Source: a virus. Taken from it: a stretch of DNA of 64,000 nucleotides. The stretch lies in IMG/VR virus record IMGVR_UViG_3300015202_000006, positions 1 to 64,000 of that record, one strand, 5' to 3'. This document shows, one piece after another, positions 21,284 through 30,141 of this stretch. The position numbers were made by a program, and so were the translations under genes. Every line of letters begins with the position of its first letter. The stretch's first letter is position 1. The notes beneath the pieces are model-generated. The model did not search any database. It had not been told where the DNA came from and saw only the letters and a list, made by a program, of their open reading frames with translations.

Positions 21284-24200
21284 ATGTCGAAGTCGCCCAC
21301 CAGTATTCAGCTCTGCCCTCTGCATGTACACAGTCAGTACTCGGTCCTAGACGGGGCAAGCAGTTTGGACGACTTCATTAATTGGGCGAAGCAAAATGGT
21401 GCGACGACGGTTGGGGTAACCGATCACGGTTTTCAGATCGGGCTTCTAGAGCTGTACACGAAGGCAAAGAAGGCTGGCCTCAACGCTGCCCCAGGATGTG
21501 AGTTCTACGTTGCACCTCCTAGCGACTGGAAGTTCAACAAGAAGCCCTACGATTATTTCCATGTCACCGTCTGGTGCTCAAGCGAAATTGGTTACCGAAA
21601 CCTGATGAAATTGGGGTCGAAGTCGTTCGCCCAAGATGAGATCAACGGCAAAAAGCGCGTCGTAAGTAAGTTTGGTCAGGTCAAGCCTCGCATCACCTTT
21701 GACGAACTCTTTGAGCACAACGAGGGCCTGGTGATCGGGAGCGGGTGCCTTATTGGGGCTGTAAATAAAGCTCTCTTGCAAGGTGAGACAACCGGCGCGG
21801 AACTGAATCTTCTTAGACTTCTCGAAGTGTTCAAGGGCCGGATGTTCATTGAAATTCTGCCGCACAATTGCACCCATGACTGGGATCGCAAGGGCAAGAA
21901 GTTTGTGGAAAATCGACCATCTAATGAATGTGCCGATTTCTCTCACGATGGAGACCTTCAAAAAGCGGCAAATTTAAAGAACATCGAGTACGCCAGAAAA
22001 TACGACATTCCGCTTTTGATGACCACTGACGCCCACATGGTGAAGCCTTCACAGAAGGCTATCCAGGATATCCTGCTGCAAAATGGCGATCCCGACGGGT
22101 GGAGGTTCTACACCACATACGATTGCCTCACAACCGACCAGGCGTGGACCCACTGGGTAGAAAATTACGGCAATGATATTGAGCAGAGGAAGATTTTCAC
22201 CGAAGCAATCGAGAACAATAATGTTCTGGGCGAGATGTGCAAAGACCTCACGATCAAAGATAAGTACCATCAGCCGGAGCCAAAGATTGACCAGGAGATT
22301 CTGGAGATCACCTCAAACGAGGGCGATGCCATTCGTCTGCAGATCCTCAAGCAAATCGACTTCCATGGCAGAATGAAGAACGATCCGATCTGGCAAGAAC
22401 GCCTGGACCGCGAGCTAAACACGATTCTAGATAACCCGACGATGTCTTTCGGGCGCTACTTCCTGTTCTTGGAACAATGGTGCCGGACGATGCGCGGATA
22501 CTCTTCCATTAGCGCCCCAGGGCGCGGCTCGGCAGCGGGTTGCTTGGTAGCATACCTCCTGAAAATCACTCACCTGGATCCGATTAAATACAACCTGCCG
22601 TTCGAGCGTTTTCTTTCAAACGCTCGTATTCAACGTGGTAAATTTCCGGATATCGACTGGGATCAAGGCTCAAAAGGCCGCGATCTTATGATCGCTCTGA
22701 TGAAACAGGAGTATGGCGATAAGATCGCCCAATGCTCTACGCTTGGCACTCTCAAGGTTAAGGGCGCCCTAAAGGACGTATGCCGAATTTTACTCGGTTG
22801 GAATAGTGCCGATCCTCGAATTAACGAAATCACCAAAACGATTCCCAATACTCCACAGGGTGTACCGGACGGCAAGTGGCTGACTGGCTATCAGGATCAG
22901 GATGGAATCATTCACGATGGCCACATTCTTCAGAATCCAGTTCTAGACGCCTTCTTTAAGGCCCATCCGGAAGTCTATGATGCAGTGATGGGAGTACTTA
23001 ATACTCCAAGGTCCATCGGCTCTCATGCCAGTGCCTATCTGATTTCGGACGAGTCAATTTTCAATTCCGTTCCCACGATGCAGTTCAAGGACGGAACGCT
23101 TCTTACTCAATACAATGCGGCTGCTTCTTTCAACTCAGTTGAAAAGGCGGGTCTCGTGAAATTCGACTTCCTGAGTGTTCGAGTGCTGGACACGGTCTCT
23201 CAGACGATCCGGCTCGTTCAGCAACAGGCCGGCTACAAGGTTTGGGACGAAGAAATTAAGGTAGGGGATGAGACCTTCACTGTCACTCGTGGCGAACTCC
23301 CTATCGAGATGATTCCCACTCCGGACGGCAGGCTTACAGACATCTACGAGCTTCCCGAAATTGCAGGCGTCTTCCAGATGATCTCTGAAGGCAAAACCGA
23401 ATCACTCTTTCAGATCAATACCCCCATCATGACCCCGGCCTGCCGCCAGGTAAAGCCGCACTCGATCATGTGTCTGTCTGATTTGGTGGCAGGAATTCGT
23501 CCAGGTCCACTCGAAGCCATTATCGAAGACGGTAAAACCACAATGTGGGGAGCCTACGTTAAACGTCGTGCCGGTAAAATGGCGACCACATATGCCCATC
23601 CGGACATGGAGCCAATCCTCAGGGGCTCATACGGAGTCGCTCTCTATCAAGAGGATCTCCAGCTGATGTTCCAGGATCTAGCGGGTTACAGTGCGACAGA
23701 GGCCGATGAGCTTCGTGAAATTTTGGCTAAAAAGCAGAAAGAAAAGGTTCAGCAGCGTATCCCCGAACTCCGCCAGAGGCTCAAGGACAAAGGCTGGACG
23801 GATGCACAGGCCCAGGTTTTCGTTAACCTTTGTATAGCATCTTCGGCTTACAGTTTTAACCGAGCCCATTCGGCCAGTTACGCAATGGTCGCCTATATTA
23901 CAGCTTATTTGCGCTATCACTTCCCGACCCCATATTGGTGCTCGGTTCTATCCTGTGAAAAATTGGAAGATATCAAGGAGCAGAATTACGCCAAGACCAT
24001 TAAGGATCTTCTTCTGCTCCCAAGCGTAAACGGATCTCTGCATAAATTTGAGATGATTGACGATAAGGTTCATGCGCCACTCATCATCATCAGCGGCGTA
24101 GGCCCTGCAGCGGTTGAGGGTATCTCAAGGGCGCGCAGGGATAGCGGCCCATTCATCAGCTTTCAGGACTTTTTCGAACGAGTGAACCGAAGCGCTGTCG

Positions 24201-24883
24201 ACCAGAGCGTAATGCACAACCTGATCCTCTGTGAGTCCTTCGCGTCTATTGAGCCCGATAAGAGCCCGAATGAACTCATGGAAGAGTACCACTACCTGAA
24301 GAGGGTTACGGCACTCAAGGTCGGTAAGGGAAAGACGGGCGAAGATCTTTTTAATGCAGTCATTGAATACCGCATCAAGGAAATGGAAAAAGGACAGAAA
24401 CTCGACATTCCAGAAGAATGCTTCCGTGATCGACTTCAGACCGAAGTGGCCAGGCTCTCGGCACTTCCCATTTACAGGATCAACGTTCATGAGGACTTCA
24501 AAGACCTCCTTGCGGCGAAGGGAGTTCTTTACGATGAACATAAGGCGACACTTCGAGTTCAGGGCAGCGCTATCCGTGTGTACAAAAACGTACCAGAACT
24601 AACCGGAAATATTGACGGACAAAAAGGCACTATTGGCGTTTTTGCCGGAATGATTCAGGAGTCAGATACCTTCCAGTTTTCTAAGGATGGTTCCAAGGTG
24701 ACCGCTCTTAAAATGACAATCACTAACGACGGTGACTCAATTGAGGCCGTTCTGTGGCCTGAACAATATGCCGAGCTGGGCGCTCCGAAAACTGATCGGA
24801 TCGTTTTCGTAATTGGGAAAATTAAAGAAGCCCGCGATCCTGGCAAGTGGTCCATGAGCGTAAATCAGCTTAGATACGTCTGA
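21284..24883 (+). CDS. dnaE: DNA polymerase III alpha subunit (C family, DnaE-like)
   Basis: 1199 residues, close to bacterial DnaE. An N-terminal PHP domain begins with LHVHSQYSVLDG and VTDHG. The polymerase core has the pocket GRGSAAGCLVAYLL and the catalytic Asp pair in FPDIDWDQGSKGRD. The fingers carry CIASSAYSFNRAHSASYAMV. A helix-hairpin-helix-like GPAAVEGISRAR and a C-terminal OB-like domain follow. This is the phage replicative polymerase. A bacterial-type C-family enzyme alongside T4-like recombination genes is an unusual combination. No intein is visible. Confidence 0.96.
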   Translation: MSKSPTSIQLCPLHVHSQYSVLDGASSLDDFINWAKQNGATTVGVTDHGFQIGLLELYTKAKKAGLNAAPGCEFYVAPPSDWKFNKKPYDYFHVTVWCSSEIGYRNLMKLGSKSFAQDEINGKKRVVSKFGQVKPRITFDELFEHNEGLVIGSGCLIGAVNKALLQGETTGAELNLLRLLEVFKGRMFIEILPHNCTHDWDRKGKKFVENRPSNECADFSHDGDLQKAANLKNIEYARKYDIPLLMTTDAHMVKPSQKAIQDILLQNGDPDGWRFYTTYDCLTTDQAWTHWVENYGNDIEQRKIFTEAIENNNVLGEMCKDLTIKDKYHQPEPKIDQEILEITSNEGDAIRLQILKQIDFHGRMKNDPIWQERLDRELNTILDNPTMSFGRYFLFLEQWCRTMRGYSSISAPGRGSAAGCLVAYLLKITHLDPIKYNLPFERFLSNARIQRGKFPDIDWDQGSKGRDLMIALMKQEYGDKIAQCSTLGTLKVKGALKDVCRILLGWNSADPRINEITKTIPNTPQGVPDGKWLTGYQDQDGIIHDGHILQNPVLDAFFKAHPEVYDAVMGVLNTPRSIGSHASAYLISDESIFNSVPTMQFKDGTLLTQYNAAASFNSVEKAGLVKFDFLSVRVLDTVSQTIRLVQQQAGYKVWDEEIKVGDETFTVTRGELPIEMIPTPDGRLTDIYELPEIAGVFQMISEGKTESLFQINTPIMTPACRQVKPHSIMCLSDLVAGIRPGPLEAIIEDGKTTMWGAYVKRRAGKMATTYAHPDMEPILRGSYGVALYQEDLQLMFQDLAGYSATEADELREILAKKQKEKVQQRIPELRQRLKDKGWTDAQAQVFVNLCIASSAYSFNRAHSASYAMVAYITAYLRYHFPTPYWCSVLSCEKLEDIKEQNYAKTIKDLLLLPSVNGSLHKFEMIDDKVHAPLIIISGVGPAAVEGISRARRDSGPFISFQDFFERVNRSAVDQSVMHNLILCESFASIEPDKSPNELMEEYHYLKRVTALKVGKGKTGEDLFNAVIEYRIKEMEKGQKLDIPEECFRDRLQTEVARLSALPIYRINVHEDFKDLLAAKGVLYDEHKATLRVQGSAIRVYKNVPELTGNIDGQKGTIGVFAGMIQESDTFQFSKDGSKVTALKMTITNDGDSIEAVLWPEQYAELGAPKTDRIVFVIGKIKEARDPGKWSMSVNQLRYV

Positions 24884-24900
24884 TTCGGGCACTGCTCACT

Positions 24901-24910
24901 TCCGTATAAA
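24901..24910 (+). promoter_or_regulatory. Phage promoter with long structured leader
   Basis: TTCCGTATAAA; the next ATG is 97 nt downstream, after a strong stem-loop (24920-24988). Confidence 0.7.
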
Positions 24911-24919
24911 TCTCTGTAA

Positions 24920-24988
24920 GGCGCGGAAAGTGAGTCAGGCGGGTATCTCTCCCACCATCTACCTCATCCGGAATACCCACTCCGCGCC
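24920..24988 (+). promoter_or_regulatory. Structured 5' leader RNA
   Basis: GGCGCGGA (24920-24927) pairs with TCCGCGCC (24981-24988), extended by GTG/CAC after a bulge. Inside, GGGTAT (24941-24946) pairs with ATACCC (24973-24978). The fold lies in the leader of the gene at 25008 and leaves TTAAGGAAATT free as ribosome binding site. Not a tRNA: no T arm. It could be a regulatory element, a small RNA, or a processing site. Confidence 0.55.
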
Positions 24989-25007
24989 GTAATTTATTAA
25001 GGAAATT

Positions 25008-25493
25008 ATGGCTATTACGAAAAAGAAACTCATCATCAATCCAAGCTCAGAAGAACAGGCGGGCATCGTGATGCTTAATCCGGGACCTCTTCTAGAAGAG
25101 ATCGTGACCAAGGTTTTGCAAAAAGGACCCAAGGATCGCTTCGACCCCTTTTATGTAAGTGCCGCCCAAGTTACGCGTTTCCTGTCCAATGTGGAGAACA
25201 AAACCATTGGAGCCCAGAAGTACGCCGGGGTCGAAATTAAGTCATACGATGAGGCGCTAAAGTTCTTCTCCGAAACCGCCAGCGACGTCTATGGGCCTGG
25301 TTGGATGGCGAAAGTAATTAGTAACGAAATTCATCTCTCCTCCGGGCCTAGTAAGGTCTTTGGCGTGATGGTTCCCTCCTCTGAAAACATTGAGGTTCTT
25401 AAGAAAGAGATCTCGATCTTTGCCGACGTACAGATCGGCGAACAGGCCGCCTCTGATACGTCGAAAAAGAAGACGAAGAAGCAATCCGTATAA
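25008..25493 (+). CDS. Hypothetical protein of the recombination cluster
   Basis: 161 residues starting MAITKKKLIINPSSEEQAGI. Alpha/beta with a basic C-terminal tail (SDTSKKKTKKQSV). Preceded by a structured leader and AAGGAAA. Lies between polymerase and SSB. Ends Gln-Ser-Val-stop, containing the next promoter. Not recognised. Confidence 0.68.
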   Translation: MAITKKKLIINPSSEEQAGIVMLNPGPLLEEIVTKVLQKGPKDRFDPFYVSAAQVTRFLSNVENKTIGAQKYAGVEIKSYDEALKFFSETASDVYGPGWMAKVISNEIHLSSGPSKVFGVMVPSSENIEVLKKEISIFADVQIGEQAASDTSKKKTKKQSV

Positions 25494-25494
25494 C
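25485..25494 (+). promoter_or_regulatory. Phage promoter (TATAAC variant) for SSB gene
   Basis: TCCGTATAAC inside the last codons of the upstream gene, 42 nt before the SSB ATG. Confidence 0.6.
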
Positions 25495-25536
25495 ACCAGT
25501 ACGCAACTAGAAACGATCCCCGAAAGGACAAATGAC

Positions 25537-26511
25537 ATGAGTAATCTCGAACTTGGTTTTGACTTGGACGCCCTTAAAAATCAGGGCAAGCGTAAACGTC
25601 TTGTAAACTTTGAATACATCAAGGATGGCACGTCCGTTTACCATCTTGTGCCAGCCTACGCCTCCACCAGTCGTGAGCTTTCTCATCTCTATCGCTCCCA
25701 CCGCATGACCGGGCCTACTGGAAATTTCATGTCGGTTTCCTGCACCTACTACAGTCCTGAACGCTACTGCCCACTTTGCGAGTCTCGCAAACAAACGATG
25801 GAAGCGATTGATCGCGCGAAGCGTGAAGGAAATGAAGACGAGGCCACTCGTTTGAGCGAGCAAGAAAAGGGTCTCCGCGTTTGGAGTAATGTTTACTACA
25901 ATGCTGTTAATGCGGCTAACGAAGTGGTCATTCTCCAACTCTCGTCCACGGTCGCAAACGATTTAAATATGCTCGTCGCCGAAGCGGTTGAAAAACGTAA
26001 GTTTGATCCGTCTAGCCCTACTACGGGAGTGTGGTTCAAATTCCGCAAGACCGGAAAAGGTCAGGGAAGCACGAAAGTGGAATTCAGTCGCATCACAGCC
26101 ATCAGTGAGAGCGGCGAGGAGATTGAGAAGCTCGATCGCAGTTCAATTCATGCCGACGTTCTCAATGGTCTCGACGAAAAGGTCGCCGATATTCATAGTC
26201 CTTCTTCGATGTTTATCAAGGAATACACGGCAGCCCAGCTCGTTAACGTAATGCGGGGAGTGCCTGCAGAAGGAGAGTCTACGGCTAAGCCGACGATTGC
26301 ACAGGTCACTTCGCCGATCAAAGCGGTCGCTGACGTAAAGGCTCCGGCGGTCGAGATGGATGTTCCTGACTTTGTGGCTAAGGTCGCGGCTGCGCCCACG
26401 GCCATTCCTGCAGCTCAGGCTCCCATCTCCACACCAAAAACCACCAACTACGCAGCTGAAATCGCCCGACTCAAGGCCTTTCAGGAAAAAGCGAAGTCGA
26501 AACAGGGCTAA
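25537..26511 (+). CDS. Single-stranded DNA-binding protein, T4 gp32-like
   Basis: 324 residues. N-terminal VNFEYIKDGTSVYHLVPAYA and a zinc-like segment with ...RYCPLCESRK match the core of gp32-type proteins (T4 gp32 is 301 residues). The C-terminal half is Ala/Pro-rich and flexible, where gp32 has an acidic partner-binding tail. Coats ssDNA in replication and recombination. Start at 25537 follows GAAAGGA. Neighbours are a possible UvsY and UvsX, the expected partners. Confidence 0.82.
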   Translation: MSNLELGFDLDALKNQGKRKRLVNFEYIKDGTSVYHLVPAYASTSRELSHLYRSHRMTGPTGNFMSVSCTYYSPERYCPLCESRKQTMEAIDRAKREGNEDEATRLSEQEKGLRVWSNVYYNAVNAANEVVILQLSSTVANDLNMLVAEAVEKRKFDPSSPTTGVWFKFRKTGKGQGSTKVEFSRITAISESGEEIEKLDRSSIHADVLNGLDEKVADIHSPSSMFIKEYTAAQLVNVMRGVPAEGESTAKPTIAQVTSPIKAVADVKAPAVEMDVPDFVAKVAAAPTAIPAAQAPISTPKTTNYAAEIARLKAFQEKAKSKQG

Positions 26512-26514
26512 TCG

Positions 26515-27045
26515 ATGAGCAATAGTTTCAACGGGGACGACTCTCTGTCGTCCCCGTCCCTCTATCACGAACACCCTGCCGGAATGCCGGTGCCTCTAGA
26601 CATGACCGCGCTCTACGCGATCGAACGTCAGATGAACGACATCACCCGAACAAATTCGATCACAGGGCCTCTGCTGATGCAGAGCTTCTTGAGGGGCATG
26701 GAGCTTGCCGCTTCGTTTCTTGCCCGGCTGACCTTTGACTACGAACAGGCAAAGACCAAAACGAAAGAGGCCTATTCTATAGCGATTCTCGACAAAGCCG
26801 ATGGCGAGTTAGAGAAACGCAAACTCAAGTCGACCGAAGAAAACCGTAAGGCAGTTGCGCTTCTGGATGCGGACTACCGAACTTCAAAAAACCAAGAAGA
26901 CCTTCTAAAGGCGCTTGTAACTCTCATGGAGAACAAACTCTCCAGATACGAACACGCACACAACGACGTAAAGAAAATTTACGATAAGTCCCCAGAGCCT
27001 CGCGGCTCATCGGGGTCTCTCCCGAGCAGTAAGGATACCCAATGA
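26515..27045 (+). CDS. Possible recombination mediator, UvsY-like
   Basis: 176 residues, strongly helical. A long central helix region with AYSIAILDKADGELEKRKLK and DLLKALVTLMENKLSRYEHA recalls UvsY (T4: 137 residues). Placed between the gp32-like SSB and the UvsX-like recombinase, where a loader would fit. Sequence similarity is not decisive. The Ser-rich C-terminus looks disordered. Confidence 0.48.
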   Translation: MSNSFNGDDSLSSPSLYHEHPAGMPVPLDMTALYAIERQMNDITRTNSITGPLLMQSFLRGMELAASFLARLTFDYEQAKTKTKEAYSIAILDKADGELEKRKLKSTEENRKAVALLDADYRTSKNQEDLLKALVTLMENKLSRYEHAHNDVKKIYDKSPEPRGSSGSLPSSKDTQ

Positions 27046-27323
27046 GCGATACCCCTAATTTTATTTGGAATCGAATGATGACCGTCCGTAAGCAAGCGAT
27101 GGTCGTTCGTAAGGATAGCGAGGGCAACGATGTCTCCGTACAAGAGGAGGGCATCGCTAATATGACTCTTAAGGAAATTCTGAGTGAACCCGAGGGCGTT
27201 GACCACATGGCCATCCTCGAGTCGGTCCGCGTCGTTGTCCTCCAGTCTATCCTCATCGCTGAGGCTCAAGTGGCTCAAGCCGAGGCTAACGCAAAGTCGC
27301 CAGTAGATGAGAACGAAAAATGA
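27042..27323 (+). CDS. Hypothetical protein
   Basis: 93 residues starting MSDTPNFIWNRMMTVRKQAM. ATGA overlap with the preceding gene and with the next. The C-terminal helix is Ala/Glu-rich (LIAEAQVAQAEANAK). Not recognised. Confidence 0.62.
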   Translation: MSDTPNFIWNRMMTVRKQAMVVRKDSEGNDVSVQEEGIANMTLKEILSEPEGVDHMAILESVRVVVLQSILIAEAQVAQAEANAKSPVDENEK

Positions 27324-27523
27324 TTGTCGACTTCAGATCCTCAAGCCTCATTTTTGCGAAGGCTCTTGAAGAGGCGATCAAAGACCGGGGCGCAGAAGAA
27401 AACGACGAGCGCACTTTAGAAGATTTTAAGGAAGGGTTCACCGCTGGCTGGATCCAATCAAAAATTCACACGTTAGATGTTTTAAGTTCATTTCAGAAGG
27501 AGTCCCCAGATGGCGAAGAATAA
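27320..27523 (+). CDS. Small hypothetical protein
   Basis: 67 residues starting MIVDFRSSSLIFAKALEEAI. Acidic and helical. ATGA overlap upstream and a 14-nt overlap with the recombinase gene downstream; AAGGAG for the recombinase lies within it. Unknown function. Confidence 0.6.
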   Translation: MIVDFRSSSLIFAKALEEAIKDRGAEENDERTLEDFKEGFTAGWIQSKIHTLDVLSSFQKESPDGEE

Positions 27524-28607
27524 ATGGATGCAGATGTTGTTGAAGGACGAGAAGTCCGTTTTGGCAAGCGAGGCGGTCCAAAAGGGGCGAGTGATTCTTC
27601 CGAGCCCATCCCTTAACTGGGCCCTATCGGGAGGATTCTATAAGGGTTACGCGACCTGCTTGTATGGACCAGAGCAGTCTGGGAAGAGTTTAATCTCTAT
27701 GATGGCAATTGGTTCGATGCACCAGTCAGATCCAGAAGCCATTGCGATGTTGATCTCGACTGAAATGCGCGTGCCTTCAAAAGAACGTCTCATAAAAATG
27801 GGCGTGGACCCTGATCGTCTGGTGGTTCGTCAGGTGAATCGACTGGAAGACGTATTCGATTACATCGCGAGCGTCGATGAGTCGTTTGAGAATACCGACG
27901 GTTCCAAAGCCGGTCCCGGACTCTTCTACCTTCTGAAAGAAGGTGCTCCAATCAAGGCCCTGATTATTGATTCAGTGAAAGGTATCGTCGGAAACCGCGA
28001 AAACTCATCTGAATCTGTGGCCAAAGAGATTATGGGCGATTTGTCTAAATCGCTTGGGCCTGCGCTCCGCAAGATTCTTCCGGTCATCCGCGAGCACGAC
28101 TTGCTCTGCCTGTTGGTCCAGCAGGTCTCGATGAACATGAATCCTGACGAAGTTAAGTATCAAAATAAGAAGTGGATCATTCCATCGGGACAAGCGCTTA
28201 AGCACTTTTGCGAAACGATGATGCTGGTCGAACGTGTCGAAAGCAAAGACAGTAAAATCTTCAGCGAAGACAATTTCTCTATGCGCGATGTCGCCCTTCA
28301 GGACGGTCACTCGATTCGCTGTCGCCTTGATAAGCAAAACCTTGATGCTCCGTTTCGGGAAGCCCAGTTCCAGGTCCACTACCGCAAGGGTATCGTGAAT
28401 ACGGGCCAAGAAGTGGCGCTACTCGCAAAGGGCCTCGGCGTGATTAAGCACCCTGTCAATGAAACGACTGGCAAAGAGATCGTCGCTCAGTGGTTGTTCG
28501 GAGAGAAGAAATGGATCGGATGGGACCGAATGGTCGATGAGATTGAAGCCAATCCAGAACTTCAGCGCCAGGTGATGTCGGAGATCCACGATCTTGATCG
28601 AAAATGA
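27510..28607 (+). CDS. uvsX: RecA/UvsX-like recombinase
   Basis: 365 residues. Walker A in YGPEQSGKSLISM (about residues 52-60), a Walker-B-like strand ALIIDSVKGI, and a RecA-like LLCLLVQQVSMN followed by the ssDNA-binding loop and PSGQALKHFCE. The length is near T4 UvsX (391). Forms filaments on ssDNA and drives strand exchange. Works with the SSB and possible UvsY encoded just upstream, and with the gp46/gp47-like nuclease. Confidence 0.88.
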   Translation: MAKNKWMQMLLKDEKSVLASEAVQKGRVILPSPSLNWALSGGFYKGYATCLYGPEQSGKSLISMMAIGSMHQSDPEAIAMLISTEMRVPSKERLIKMGVDPDRLVVRQVNRLEDVFDYIASVDESFENTDGSKAGPGLFYLLKEGAPIKALIIDSVKGIVGNRENSSESVAKEIMGDLSKSLGPALRKILPVIREHDLLCLLVQQVSMNMNPDEVKYQNKKWIIPSGQALKHFCETMMLVERVESKDSKIFSEDNFSMRDVALQDGHSIRCRLDKQNLDAPFREAQFQVHYRKGIVNTGQEVALLAKGLGVIKHPVNETTGKEIVAQWLFGEKKWIGWDRMVDEIEANPELQRQVMSEIHDLDRK

Positions 28608-28761
28608 TCCCCAATTCGTCGTAGAGATTGAAAAAGAGAATCCAAGTCGGCCCGGGAAATCAAACCGGGTCGTTTTTATGTTTGTAGATGAGGACGACGC
28701 AAAGAAGAAGCTGGCTGAAGCTCTGAAGAAAGGACTGAAGGCCAAGATCCGTATAAAATAG
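28594..28761 (+). CDS. Small basic protein with TTG start
   Basis: 55 residues read from TTG at 28594: MIENDPQFVVEIEKENPSRP, then GKSNRVVFMFVDEDDAKKKL and so on to KIRIK. GGAG lies 10 nt upstream within the recombinase 3' end. Composition is protein-like and it ends Arg-Ile-Lys-stop over the next promoter, as at 21281. A hairpin in its middle looks like a terminator, which argues against it. A shorter form from ATG at 28678 is possible. Confidence 0.5.
   Translation: MIENDPQFVVEIEKENPSRPGKSNRVVFMFVDEDDAKKKLAEALKKGLKAKIRIK
28648..28678 (+). terminator. Possible intrinsic terminator after recombinase
   Basis: CGGCCCGG and CCGGGTCG form an 8-bp stem (one G-T pair) with a 9-nt loop, followed by TTTTTA. 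It lies inside a small candidate gene. Confidence 0.5.
28748..28757 (+). promoter_or_regulatory. Leaderless phage promoter, gp47-like gene
   Basis: TCCGTATAAA, ATG at 28764 exactly 6 nt after TATAAA. Confidence 0.78.
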
Positions 28762-28763
28762 GC

Positions 28764-29771
28764 ATGAGGCTTTTGGTAATAGGTGATGCCCACCTTAAGA
28801 TCAACATTCTGAGTGAAGCTCGATCGTTCATCGATCAGCTCCTTATTCGGATTAGGACCATGGAATACGACCACGTTGTCCTCCTTGGAGACCAGTTCGA
28901 TACATTCGCGGTCGTCAGAACGGAGGTGCTCGGCCTCTGGACCAAGTTCTTTCAGGAAGCGTCAAAACACACCAAGGTTATCGCCCTGGTTGGAAACCAT
29001 GACCTCGCAGGAGCTGAGGGCGGTTCTAACCCGATGGAGCCTTTCAGTAGCTACAAGAACGTTCGGGTCGTGTCTAAACCTGTCCTAATTGATGGGATGT
29101 GGTTCGTGCCCTTCATGCGATCCAACGACGACTTTGCGTTTACTCTCGCTCACATTGACGAAGGCTCACACGTTTTTTGTCATCAATCCTTTAACGGATG
29201 TCAGTTTGAGAACGGTTTTTATGACCCAAACGGAGCCGACGTCCAGTGTGCCGAGCACCTCGCTTCCGTCATTTCCGGTCACGTTCACAAGCAACAGACC
29301 CTCGGTAATATTTGGTACCCGGGTACCCCGTTCCAGCACACGTTCAATGATGCTGACGAGGTCAAATTCATCTACGAAATCAGTCTGAGTGCCGAGGGTT
29401 ACAATGTAACAGATCGAATTATCTTGGAAATGCCTCGTTTTGTTGTGTTTGAGCAAGAAACAATTCCCGAGCTTCTATTGCAGGTTGAGCGTCTGGCTAG
29501 TCCTCAGGCTCACTTTAATTACAAATTTATCGCCAGAGGCACTCCTTCAGAAATTGCACAGTTCTGGGCAGATCCGAAGGTTAAGGATTTCAAGTCCAAG
29601 GCAAAGAGGGTGGTCGATGCGCTCGTCTCGATCAAACCTGACACCGTTTTAACTCCCGTCACCGGGAAGACCCATCAAGAGAAATTGCACGAATATGTCC
29701 AAAACAGAAAATGGCGGACGCAAGAATCTGCCAGACTTATCCTACTCGCAGAAAAGTACCTCACTAACTGA
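28764..29771 (+). CDS. SbcD/Mre11/T4 gp47-like nuclease subunit
   Basis: 335 residues, near T4 gp47 (339). Metallophosphoesterase motifs: GDAHLK, LGDQFDTF, VGNHDLAG, CHQSF and SGHVHKQ. With an SbcC/gp46 ATPase it processes DNA ends for recombination-dependent replication. The partner gene is 25 kb away at 53762. Both have the same perfect leaderless promoter, which could coordinate them. Confidence 0.88.
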   Translation: MRLLVIGDAHLKINILSEARSFIDQLLIRIRTMEYDHVVLLGDQFDTFAVVRTEVLGLWTKFFQEASKHTKVIALVGNHDLAGAEGGSNPMEPFSSYKNVRVVSKPVLIDGMWFVPFMRSNDDFAFTLAHIDEGSHVFCHQSFNGCQFENGFYDPNGADVQCAEHLASVISGHVHKQQTLGNIWYPGTPFQHTFNDADEVKFIYEISLSAEGYNVTDRIILEMPRFVVFEQETIPELLLQVERLASPQAHFNYKFIARGTPSEIAQFWADPKVKDFKSKAKRVVDALVSIKPDTVLTPVTGKTHQEKLHEYVQNRKWRTQESARLILLAEKYLTN

Positions 29772-30141
29772 GTTCCTAGCTGCTGAGCATTTCCTATTTC
29801 AAAGCGGGCTCATCACAGCCACTGCAGGCGATAATCTTTTATCCTACGCTTACGCCCAGCCCGGTGTTCGGCACGCGACCATTCACATCCCTAATGAAGA
29901 AGAGAAGCAAATATCTCAAATCACATTTGAGATCTCGCTCGAAAAGAAATTTGGGGCTCGTTACGCAAAGCTCCGCGAACTCTGGGATAAACCTGGGCTC
30001 TTCAACAAGCTCAGACTCCTCTGGCTCTTAAAAAAAGGAATTCCGTCCCCAGGCCAGCTCGAAAAAATTATTCAGTTTCATGCAAAAAACTACGTGCCAG
30101 CCGGTATCCAGGTAATTGTAAATGTCACAAACTGGTCTTGA
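29695..30141 (+). CDS. Hypothetical protein before the terminase genes
   Basis: 148 residues starting MSKTENGGRKNLPDLSYSQK. Overlaps the gp47-like gene by 77 nt. Contains TEFLAAEHFLFQSGLITATA and a basic Leu-rich segment (LFNKLRLLWLLKKGI). No family recognised; a start further in is possible. Confidence 0.62.
   Translation: MSKTENGGRKNLPDLSYSQKSTSLTEFLAAEHFLFQSGLITATAGDNLLSYAYAQPGVRHATIHIPNEEEKQISQITFEISLEKKFGARYAKLRELWDKPGLFNKLRLLWLLKKGIPSPGQLEKIIQFHAKNYVPAGIQVIVNVTNWS

Noticed and set aside
21284-24883. Intein in the DNA polymerase
   Set aside because: PHP, catalytic and C-terminal motifs run on without an insert; the length equals normal DnaE.
24920-24988. Possible tRNA in the leader before 25008
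   Set aside because: The outer stem is suitable, but there is no D or T arm and no TTC-type loop.
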